NCBI RefSeq assembly: GCF_036013935.1
Contig: NZ_CP107902.1
Span: 8,775,001-8,839,000 of the forward strand
DNA: 64,000 nucleotides
Source: Streptomyces sp. NBC_00461
GTDB lineage: Bacteria; Actinomycetota; Actinomycetes; Streptomycetales; Streptomycetaceae
Direction: 5' to 3'
The first letter of the stretch is position 1. Each line of letters begins with the position of its first letter. This document shows, piece by piece, positions 50,986 to 58,281 of the stretch. The notes beneath the pieces are model-generated. The model was not told the DNA's origin and ran no database searches. It saw only the letters and a list, made by a program, of their open reading frames with translations. The position numbers and the translations under genes were made by a program.

Positions 50986-51585
50986 TCATGCGCGTTCGAC
51001 GAGTTCGCCGTCCTTCTCGTCGTGCAGCGCGCCCGTCTCGGGGCACTCCCACGTACCCGGTTCGCCGTCCCGCTCGACCAGTCGTACGCCGGCCCGGCCG
51101 ACCCAGCCGATCCGGCGCGCCGGAACCCCGGCCACCAGGGCGAAGTCCGGCACGTCCCGGGTGACCACGGCACCTGCCGCGACCATCGCCCAACGGCCGA
51201 CACGCACCGGCGCGACACACACCGAGCGGGCCCCCAGCGAGGCTCCCTCGGCCACCGTCACCGCCACGGCCTCCCAGTCGTCACCGCGCTTCAACCTGCC
51301 CTGCGGGTCCACGGAACGGGGGAAGTAGTCGTTGGTGAGGACGGCCGCCGGGCCGACGAACACCCCGTCACCGAGGACCGCGGGTTCGTATACCAACGCG
51401 TAGTTCTGGAGCTTCACGTGATCGCCGATCCGGACACCGGGGCCGACATACGCCCCGCGGCCCACGATGCACCCGCTGCCCAGCCGTGCGTCCTCCCGGA
51501 TCTGGGCCAGATCCCAGACCGTCGTTCCGTCGCCGACCGTGGCACTGTCGTCGACCTGGGCGGTCGGCTGCATCTTGAAGCTCAC
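50986..51585 (-). CDS. WbpD/FdtC-type hexapeptide N-acetyltransferase
   Basis: 199 residues of left-handed beta-helix: QPTAQVDDSATVGDGTTVWD, GRGAYVGPGVRIGDHVKLQNYA, FVGPAAVLTNDYFPRS, and AVVTRDVPDFALVAGVPARR. This is the family of UDP-3-amino-GlcNAcA N-acetyltransferase (WbpD) and dTDP-3-amino sugar acyltransferases (FdtC/QdtC). A C-terminal 40-residue extension carries two Cys/His-poor strands. Start GTG 51585 overlaps the stop of the truncated rml ORF (GTGA). Confidence 0.85.
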   Translation of the reverse strand: MSFKMQPTAQVDDSATVGDGTTVWDLAQIREDARLGSGCIVGRGAYVGPGVRIGDHVKLQNYALVYEPAVLGDGVFVGPAAVLTNDYFPRSVDPQGRLKRGDDWEAVAVTVAEGASLGARSVCVAPVRVGRWAMVAAGAVVTRDVPDFALVAGVPARRIGWVGRAGVRLVERDGEPGTWECPETGALHDEKDGELVERA

Positions 51586-51959
51586 CGGGCTGAACCTTTC
51601 TTCTCGTCGAGCAGAACCGGAGACGCCGCCGCGGGCGCCTCGCGCAAGGGGCGGATGCGGTCGATTCCTGCCAAGCGCAGGTGCTCGTGCCGCACGTGCG
51701 ACTCGGCGGCGAAGTGGACGACCTGGTCGTGTTCGGCCGTCAGTTTTCCGGCCAGTTGGGGGTCGCAGATGTCGCCCTGGACGAACGCGAAGCCGGGGTG
51801 GTCGCGTACCTGGTCGAGGTTGGCCGGGTTGCCGGCGTAGGTGAGCTTGTCCAGGACGGTGATCGCCACATCCCCCGGGCCCTGCGGGCCGAGCAGGGTG
51901 CGGACGTAGTGGGAGCCGATGAAACCGGCACCGCCGGTCACCAGGATTCTGGTTGTCAT
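51582..51959 (-). pseudogene. rmlB: Truncated RmlB (dTDP-glucose 4,6-dehydratase) with foreign tail
   Basis: 125 residues against about 325 in intact RmlB. The first about 90 are normal (ILVTGGAGFIGSHYVRTLL, TVLDKLTYAGNPANL, VHFAAESHV), then the sequence leaves the family right where DRS should follow, and lacks the YxxxK active site. The tail LRLAGIDRIRPLREAPAAAS resembles the C-terminus of RmlD (dTDP-4-keto-rhamnose reductase), so an internal deletion joining rmlB to the end of rmlD is likely (inference). It cannot be active as a dehydratase. It overlaps rmlA at 51956-51959 and the acetyltransferase downstream. Confidence 0.75.
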
Positions 51960-53023
51960 GAGGAGATCTGCACCTTGCTGTGATCGCCGAGGACGAAACG
52001 GTGGGCGGCCGGCCTGCGAGGCGCGGGAGTCACCTCGACGTTGCGGCCGATGAGCGAGGCCTCCACCCGTCGGACGCCGCTGACCGAGGAATCACGCAGC
52101 ATGATCGAGTACTCGATCTCGCTGTCCTGGATCCGGCAGTCGTCGGCGATCGAGGTGAAGGGGCCGACATAGGAGTCGGTGATCACGGTGTTCGCGCCGA
52201 CGACAGCCGGGCCCACGATCCGGCTGCCCGTCACCTTCGCCCCGGCTTCCACGCGCACCCGGCCGATGAGTTCGCTGTGATCGTCCACCGTTCCGTCGAC
52301 CCTGCGCTCCAGGGTCTCCAGGACGGAGCGGTTGACCTCCAGCATGTCGCTGACGTTCCCGGTGTCCTTCCAGTACCCGGAGATCATCGTGGAACGCACA
52401 TCACGTCCGGCGTCGATCATCCACTGCAGGGCGTCAGTGATCTCCAGCTCGCCGCGCCCGGACGGCTTGATCGAGCGCACGGCCTCATGCACGGCCGGGG
52501 TGAAGAGATAGACGCCCACCAATGCCAGGTCGCTCTTGGGGTGCCTGGGTTTCTCCTCCAGGCCGACCACCCGGCCGGCCGCGTCCAGCTCGGCCACCCC
52601 GAACGCGGTCGGGTTCGCCACCTTCGTCAACAGGATCTGCGCTTGAGGCCGCTCGGTGCGGAAGCCGTCCACCAGATCCGTGATGCCACCGACGACGAAG
52701 TTGTCACCGAGGTACATCACGAAGTCGTCCTCGCCCAGGAACTCACGGGCGATCAGCACCGCATGGGCCAGCCCCAGGGGCGCGGTCTGCGGGATGTAGG
52801 TGGCGTCGAGGCCGAACGCGGAACCGTCGCCGACCGCCTCCCGGATCTCCTCGGCCGTGTCCCCGACGATGATCCCGACCTCCGTGATGCCCGCCTCTGC
52901 GATCGCCTCCAGACCGTAGAAAAGCACCGGTTTGTTGGCGACCGGTACGAGTTGTTTCGCCGACGTATGAGTGATGGGGCGCAAACGGGTACCTGAGCCA
53001 CCGGACAACAGGAGTGCCTTCAC
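51956..53023 (-). CDS. rmlA: Glucose-1-phosphate thymidylyltransferase (long, StrD-type)
   Basis: 355 residues: the nucleotidyl-transferase motif GGSGTRLRPIT (8-18), KQLVPVANKPVLFYGLE, YLGDNFVVGG, and FGVAELDAAGRVVGLEEKP, then a C-terminal beta-helix with hexapeptide-like repeats (about 245-355). The extended form, like StrD/GraD, differs from the short RmlA. It makes dTDP-glucose. Start GTG 53023. The promoter spacing suggests a leaderless message. Its normal next partner rmlB is broken in this locus. Confidence 0.9.
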   Translation of the reverse strand: MKALLLSGGSGTRLRPITHTSAKQLVPVANKPVLFYGLEAIAEAGITEVGIIVGDTAEEIREAVGDGSAFGLDATYIPQTAPLGLAHAVLIAREFLGEDDFVMYLGDNFVVGGITDLVDGFRTERPQAQILLTKVANPTAFGVAELDAAGRVVGLEEKPRHPKSDLALVGVYLFTPAVHEAVRSIKPSGRGELEITDALQWMIDAGRDVRSTMISGYWKDTGNVSDMLEVNRSVLETLERRVDGTVDDHSELIGRVRVEAGAKVTGSRIVGPAVVGANTVITDSYVGPFTSIADDCRIQDSEIEYSIMLRDSSVSGVRRVEASLIGRNVEVTPAPRRPAAHRFVLGDHSKVQISS

Positions 53024-53029
53024 GAGATC

Positions 53030-53059
53030 ACCATACTTTCGACGAACTCGCCGAAGGAA
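53030..53059 (-). promoter_or_regulatory. Candidate leaderless promoter of rmlA
   Basis: On the minus strand TATGGT (53035-53030) with TTCCTT 18 bp upstream (53059-53054). The predicted start point falls on the GTG of rmlA itself. The remaining region up to 53298 (about 240 bp) has no gene. Confidence 0.4.
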
Positions 53060-53298
53060 GCATTCCGTTTGTGGGCGGCTTGAACGGGCGCCCGACCACG
53101 CCTTCTTCCCCCGGGCCGACGACACCGCTGACCCCGTCATCCCCAGCGCGCCGTCCATCGCCCCGCAGTTATCAGGTCAAGCGTCCCGGACTCTTGACTC
53201 GTAAGGCGCCCGCCGCGATTCTCTCCATGCATTGCGCGGGTCATGACAACCTCATGGGTCGGTCTACCCGCCATCCCGCCGACCGAGGGACGTGGGCC

Positions 53299-55359
53299 GT
53301 GACGCTGACTCGACGCTGGTACCGCAGACGCAAGAACGTCACCGTGCTGTCGCTGCTCCTGCTGGTGCTGGCCATGGCCCTCGGCCCCACACCGAGTTCG
53401 GCTGCCGCCGGTGACTGGTGGATCCCGACCGCACGCCCCAACCCGGACTCCCGGATCGACGTCACCGGCGAACCGTTCACCGGCACCGACTCCGCGGGCA
53501 AGGTCCGCGGGTTCGTCGACGCGCACAACCACCTGTTCTCGAACGAGGCCTTCGGCGGGCGGCTGATCTGCGGCAAGGTGTTCTCCGAGGCGGGGGTCGC
53601 CGACGCCCTCAAGGACTGTCCCGAGCACTACCCCGACGGCACACTCGCGATCTTCGACTACATCACCCACGGCGGCGACGGAAAGCACGACCCGGTCGGC
53701 TGGCCCACCTTCAAGGACTGGCCGGCGTACGACTCGATGACGCATCAGGCGGACTACTACGCCTGGGTGGAGCGGGCCTGGAGAGGCGGGCAGCGAGTCC
53801 TCGTCAACGACCTCGTCACCAACGGCGTGATCTGCTCCGTCTACCCCTTCAAGGACCGCAGCTGCGACGAGATGACGTCGATCCGGCTGCAGGCGAAGCT
53901 GACCTACGACCTCCAGGCCTACATCGACAAGATGTACGGCGGCACGGGCAAGGGCTGGTTCCGGATCGTCACCGACAGCGCGCAGGCCCGTGAGGTCATC
54001 AAGCAGGGCAAGCTGGCCGTCATCCTGGGAGTCGAGACCTCCGAGCCGTTCGGCTGCAAGCAGATCCTGGACATCCCGCAGTGCAGCAAGGCCGACATCG
54101 ACAAGGGACTCGACGAGCTGTACGCGCTGGGCGTGCGCTCGATGTTCCTGTGCCACAAGTTCGACAACGCGCTCTGCGGTGTCCGCTTCGACTCCGGCGG
54201 CCTCGGAACGGCCATCAACGTCGGGCAGTTCCTGTCGACCGGAACCTTCTGGCAGACCGAGAAGTGCACCGGCCCGCAGCACGACAACCCCATCGGCAAC
54301 GCGTCCTCCTCCGCCGAGAAGGACCTGCCGGCGGGCGTGGACGTCCCCTCGTACGGCGGCGACGCCCAGTGCAACAAACGCGGGCTCACCGATCTCGGCG
54401 AGTACGCCGTGCGCGGCATGATGCAGCGCAAGATGATGCTGGAGATCGACCACATGAGCGTCAAGGCGGTCGGCCGGGCGCTCGACATGTTCGAGGCCGC
54501 CTCCTACCCCGGCGTGATCTCCTCGCACAGCTGGATGGACCTGAACTGGACCGAGCGGGTCTACTCCCTCGGCGGCTTCGCCGCCCAGTACATGCACGGC
54601 TCGGAGGGGTTCGTCGCCGAAGCGAAGCGCACGGAGGCGCTGCGCGACAAGTACCACGTGGGCTACGGCTTCGGCACCGACTTCAACGGCGTCGGCGACC
54701 ATCCCGCCCCGCGCGGCGCGGACGCCGCGAACAAGGTGACGTACCCCTTCAAGAGCGTCGACGGCGGCTCGGTCGTCGACAAGCTGACGACCGGTGAGCG
54801 CACCTTCGACATCAACACCGACGGTGGCGCCCACGTCGGCATGATCCCGGACTGGATCGAGGACATCCGGCGAGTCGGCGGACAGGACGTGGTTGACGAC
54901 CTCTTCCGTGGCGCCGAGTCCTACCTGGACACCTGGGGGGCGACCGAGCAGCACCAGGGGTCGGTCGACCTCGCCAAGGGACGGACGGCGACGGCCAGTT
55001 CGTCCGAATGGAATCCGTTCACCAGCTACCGGCCGGGGCGGGCGGTCGACGGTGACGGCGGCTCCCGGTGGGCCAGTGACTGGAGCGACGACCAGTGGTG
55101 GCAGGTCGACCTGGGCGCCACGAACCTGGTCGGCCGCGTCACGCTGGACTGGGAGCGGGCGTACGGGAAGGCGTACCGCATCGAGCTGTCCACCGACGGC
55201 ACGAACTGGCAGACCGTCTGGTCCACCACCTCAGGAGACGGCGGCCTGGACACCGCCAGGTTCACCGGCACCCCGGCCCGCTATGTTCGGGTCCACGGCC
55301 TCGACCGCGGTACCGACTGGGGATACTCGCTGTATGACGTGGGCGTTCACAGCGCCTGA
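53299..55359 (+). CDS. Secreted M19-like metallohydrolase with F5/8C domain
   Basis: 686 residues: signal peptide (RRRKNVTVLSLLLLVLAMALG), a catalytic domain with the dipeptidase M19-like metal sites (DAHNHLF near 70-76, ILGVETSEPFG, LEIDHMSVKA, ISSHSWMDLN, GFGTDFNGVG), and a C-terminal F5/8 type C (discoidin) domain of about 140 residues. Such a protein would bind surface sugars and cleave a peptide or amide outside the cell. Start GTG 53299 with GAGGGA eight bases upstream; an in-frame ATG at 53254 would add 15 residues before the signal. Probably co-transcribed with the TetR gene 27 bp downstream. Confidence 0.82.
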   Translation: MTLTRRWYRRRKNVTVLSLLLLVLAMALGPTPSSAAAGDWWIPTARPNPDSRIDVTGEPFTGTDSAGKVRGFVDAHNHLFSNEAFGGRLICGKVFSEAGVADALKDCPEHYPDGTLAIFDYITHGGDGKHDPVGWPTFKDWPAYDSMTHQADYYAWVERAWRGGQRVLVNDLVTNGVICSVYPFKDRSCDEMTSIRLQAKLTYDLQAYIDKMYGGTGKGWFRIVTDSAQAREVIKQGKLAVILGVETSEPFGCKQILDIPQCSKADIDKGLDELYALGVRSMFLCHKFDNALCGVRFDSGGLGTAINVGQFLSTGTFWQTEKCTGPQHDNPIGNASSSAEKDLPAGVDVPSYGGDAQCNKRGLTDLGEYAVRGMMQRKMMLEIDHMSVKAVGRALDMFEAASYPGVISSHSWMDLNWTERVYSLGGFAAQYMHGSEGFVAEAKRTEALRDKYHVGYGFGTDFNGVGDHPAPRGADAANKVTYPFKSVDGGSVVDKLTTGERTFDINTDGGAHVGMIPDWIEDIRRVGGQDVVDDLFRGAESYLDTWGATEQHQGSVDLAKGRTATASSSEWNPFTSYRPGRAVDGDGGSRWASDWSDDQWWQVDLGATNLVGRVTLDWERAYGKAYRIELSTDGTNWQTVWSTTSGDGGLDTARFTGTPARYVRVHGLDRGTDWGYSLYDVGVHSA

Positions 55360-55386
55360 CCGAGGTCGCGACACCCGAGGACACAC

Positions 55387-55992
55387 ATGGCACGCATGCC
55401 GTCGGCTCAGCGGCGCAGGCAGCTGACGGAAGCGGCGATCAGGGCGATGGCCCGGGACGGCGTCGCCAAGACGACGACCCGGTCCATCGCCGCCGAAGCG
55501 GGCGTGTCCCTGAGCGTCTTCCACTACTGCTTCGACTCCAAGCAGGCCCTCGTCGAGGCTGTCATCACCGCCCTCACCGACCACTCCGTGACCGTGGTCA
55601 AGCAGGCCCTGCGGCCCAGGACCACACTCGTGGAGACCGTCCGGGCAGGCTTCGAGGCGTACTGGGACCATGTCCGCGCCCATCCCGACGAACACATGCT
55701 GACGTACGAACTGACGCAATACGCCCTGCGCGAGCCGGGGTTCGAGCACCTGGCCCGACGGCAGTACGAGCTGTACGGCGACGCCTACACCGAACTGATC
55801 GGCCGGCTGCGCGGCAGCATGGACCTCCGACTCCGAGTGCCAGTCGCCACGTTGGCCCGCTATCTGGCCGCCATGACCGACGGCCTGACCCTCAACTACC
55901 TCGTTCTCGGCGACGAGTCAGCCTGGACGGACATCCTCGACACCGTCATCGACCACATCGCCGGGCTCGTCCGGGACGACGCCGAGGGGTGA
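55387..55992 (+). CDS. TetR family transcriptional regulator
   Basis: 201 residues. N-terminal helix-turn-helix about 9-55 (RRRQLTEAAIRAMARDGVAK, TRSIAAEAGVSLSVFHYCFDSKQALVEAV), followed by an all-helical ligand domain. The FHYCFDSKQAL recognition end is classical TetR. Start ATG 55387. As it follows the secreted hydrolase by 27 bp on the same strand, it may control that gene or a target elsewhere; no clear operator was identified. Confidence 0.87.
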   Translation: MARMPSAQRRRQLTEAAIRAMARDGVAKTTTRSIAAEAGVSLSVFHYCFDSKQALVEAVITALTDHSVTVVKQALRPRTTLVETVRAGFEAYWDHVRAHPDEHMLTYELTQYALREPGFEHLARRQYELYGDAYTELIGRLRGSMDLRLRVPVATLARYLAAMTDGLTLNYLVLGDESAWTDILDTVIDHIAGLVRDDAEG

Positions 55993-56032
55993 CCGTCTCA
56001 CCGCGAACACGAGGCGCGGCGGACGAGGGCAG

Positions 56033-57403
56033 TCACTGGCCGGTGGCGGCGGGAGGGTGGTCTCGGTCCCACTGCCATCTCCACATCGCGGAGAGGCGGT
56101 GGTCGTGCTCGAAGCCGGGGCGGGAGAAGGAACCGACCCGCTCGATCGCCTGCCCCGTGCGCGGGTCGTCCCGCCTCAGGAGGCCGTAGGCGGCATTGAG
56201 CCGCGTACTGAAGTCGTCCTCGTCGAGCAGGGGCACGAGCGCGTCGGCGAGAGCCGCTGTACGGTCCCGGCCCTCCGCGACGGCCTCCGCGACGCCGGCC
56301 CGCACCCCGGCCACCGGATCCCGGAGCAGCCCGACGACGGCCTCCGTCACCTCCGGGCTGGAGTCGTGTGCCGCACTGAGCGCCCGGCCGGCCGCGACCC
56401 GCACACCCCAGTCCTCGTCGCCGGCCTGCACCAGCAGTGCGGCACGGGCCGTCGCGCTGAAGGAAGCCCGGGAGGAGGCGTCCCAACCGACGAGGAGGCC
56501 GGGAACCCGGGCGCGGACGCCGGGGTCCGGGTGAGTGGCGTGCCGGAGTCCGACGGCCTCCGCCTCCCGGTACTCCGTTTCGCTCAGGACATGGAGCACC
56601 TCGGCGAGGATCTCGGGGTCCTCCTCGCCTTCCGCGGCCCAGGCGGCGAGCAGTTCGGCCGCTTCCGTCTCGTAGGAGTTCCGCCAACTGCCCTGGGACA
56701 GCAGGTAGGAGAAGAGGACGTCGAGGACGAAGCGACGGTGTTCCGGATCCGGGCTGTGCCGGTACGCCATGACGGCCGACCACGTCTGTCTGCTGCGGCG
56801 TTCGCTGAGCACCCATCGGGCGGACGCCCATGCGACATGGTCCCGATCGTGCTGCTCCACGGCCCTGGCCACCAGCTCCTCCACCGGCGTCAGGATGCGG
56901 AAGGCCCACTCCAGGTCCGTGAGGATCGCGCTGTGCCCGGTGCGCACGGTGCGGTCGCCGAGCGTCAGCTGGGACACCTGGTTGTACTCGTCGTCCATGA
57001 CCCGGGTCCGATGGGCGGGGCCCGACTCGCCCGTCCTGCGCCGAAGTTCGTCCTCGGCGCCTGGCTCGAGCCACTGCCGGGCCACGGCCAGCAGCCGCTC
57101 CCGTTCGGCCTCGGGCAGGCGAAGCCGCGGCTCCCGGCCCAGCACGGCCTGCGTCACCGCTGGTGAGCCGCCCTCTACAGCCCGTACCAGCGGGGTGGTT
57201 CCGTCCGGCAGCACTCGGTCGGGATCCGCCCCGCCCTCGACCAACTCATCTGCGACGGCGGCGTCATAGGCGGCGACAGCGAGACACAGCACGGGCAGGC
57301 CGTCGGCCGTGACCGTGTCCGGGGCGGCTCCCGCCTCCAGCAGCGCGCTCACGGCCTCTGCGTCTCCCCGCCGGACCGCCGCGACGAGCTGTGCACCGTC
57401 CAC
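56033..57403 (-). CDS. Ankyrin and HEAT-repeat protein
   Basis: 456 residues. The first about 90 form two or three ankyrin repeats (GDAEAVSALLEAGAAPDTVTADG, VADELVEGGADPDRVLPDG-TTPLVRAVEGG). A middle helical part contains several Trp pairs (HVAWASARWVLSERRSRQTWSAV). The last about 150 are HEAT-like (DPGVRARVPGLLVG, GVRVAAGRALSAAHDSSPEV, AGVRAGVAEAVAEGRD). A protein-protein interaction scaffold; no enzyme motif. Its partner is unknown. The 270 bp upstream (57404-57673) may hold a gene remnant. Confidence 0.78.
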   Translation of the reverse strand: MDGAQLVAAVRRGDAEAVSALLEAGAAPDTVTADGLPVLCLAVAAYDAAVADELVEGGADPDRVLPDGTTPLVRAVEGGSPAVTQAVLGREPRLRLPEAERERLLAVARQWLEPGAEDELRRRTGESGPAHRTRVMDDEYNQVSQLTLGDRTVRTGHSAILTDLEWAFRILTPVEELVARAVEQHDRDHVAWASARWVLSERRSRQTWSAVMAYRHSPDPEHRRFVLDVLFSYLLSQGSWRNSYETEAAELLAAWAAEGEEDPEILAEVLHVLSETEYREAEAVGLRHATHPDPGVRARVPGLLVGWDASSRASFSATARAALLVQAGDEDWGVRVAAGRALSAAHDSSPEVTEAVVGLLRDPVAGVRAGVAEAVAEGRDRTAALADALVPLLDEDDFSTRLNAAYGLLRRDDPRTGQAIERVGSFSRPGFEHDHRLSAMWRWQWDRDHPPAATGQ

Positions 57404-57648
57404 GCTTCGCTGTCTCCCCGTCTCGTACCGGATGCGCCGGGCGGCAGACGAACAGGTGGTGCCGGCTCAGATGAGGGTAGTTCGGCGGGTCCCTTGTCGC
57501 GACCGGATAACACCGACTCCGACTGACTCACAGCCACGGCAGGGGCCGGGCGGTCGGGCTTGGCGCCGGGCCTGCCGCTGGTGACGACGATCGAGGCCGG
57601 CTCGCCGGTCGCGGCGCGGCCCAGCCGGACGACGCCGCCTGACTCCAC
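57349..57648 (-). pseudogene. Possible decayed coding fragment
   Basis: From a GTG at 57648 a frame runs 99 codons to 57349, overlapping the ankyrin gene start. Codons over 57648-57535 have the strong GC bias at position three expected of Streptomyces genes (GGVVRLGRAATGEPASIVV), then the bias is lost and a TTA appears. No family is recognised. It may be a remnant of an older gene or simply non-coding. Confidence 0.22.
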
Positions 57649-57673
57649 TGACAACCGCTCACGCCCGGCTGCG

Positions 57674-57904
57674 TCACTTGTTGAGGTCCTGGTCGACGTC
57701 ACGCTCCAGGACGCGGCGGGCCGCCTCCGCCTCCGCGGCCGGTGGCGACAGTTCGTCGAGGGTGTCGAGGTCGTCGTCCGTGTCCAGTTCCTGCTCCCAG
57801 GCCGCCGCCAGGCGTTCCTGCTCCTCGCGTGGCCTGGCACTGACAGCCTCCCGGTGCTCCGGGTCCAGGGCTGTCAGGAATCGTCCGACCGGGTTCGTCG
57901 ACAT
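57674..57904 (-). CDS. Small acidic protein, unknown function
   Basis: 76 residues, very acidic and helical: MSTNPVGRFLTALDPEHREA, then REEQERLAAAWEQELDTDDDL, and AEAEAARRVLERDVDQDLNK. No recognised domain; similar small proteins are common in Streptomyces. ATG 57904 has AAGGAGA six bases upstream, which supports it as real. Confidence 0.7.
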   Translation of the reverse strand: MSTNPVGRFLTALDPEHREAVSARPREEQERLAAAWEQELDTDDDLDTLDELSPPAAEAEAARRVLERDVDQDLNK

Positions 57905-58281
57905 GCTGGTCTCCTTGTCATGGAAGGAATGTGCCGTTCTGTCCCAGCATGGCTGAATGCGTTGAAGTCGGACACCAGGAGTGCCCCCACCGAGACGATC
58001 AACGCCTCCGGCTGCCGCCACTGTCCGTGGTCGGAGCCGATGCGGCCCGTCCCGGTCCTGGCCGAGCTGCACCACCACGCTTCCCGCGGGACCTGCGGGG
58101 GATGCCCGGGTGTCCGGCTCACGCAACGGATGTCACCGGTGCGTCACAGCCCGCTCGGGCCCCACAACTTGAACCGGGCCCCTCGTGTCGAACCCTGCGT
58201 TGGCACCGAGACCAGTGCTTTCCGATACCAGCGCCTTCCGAATAACTGACGCATCATCAACATCCAACGGGGGAACCAGAC
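57905..58281. other. 377-bp divergent region
   Basis: Between the small acidic protein gene (minus) and the FG-GAP gene (plus). I see a duplicated GGGCCCC element near 58157 and 58174, and an AT-richer stretch at 58240-58275 just before the FG-GAP gene. No gene or structured RNA is recognised. Confidence 0.4.
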
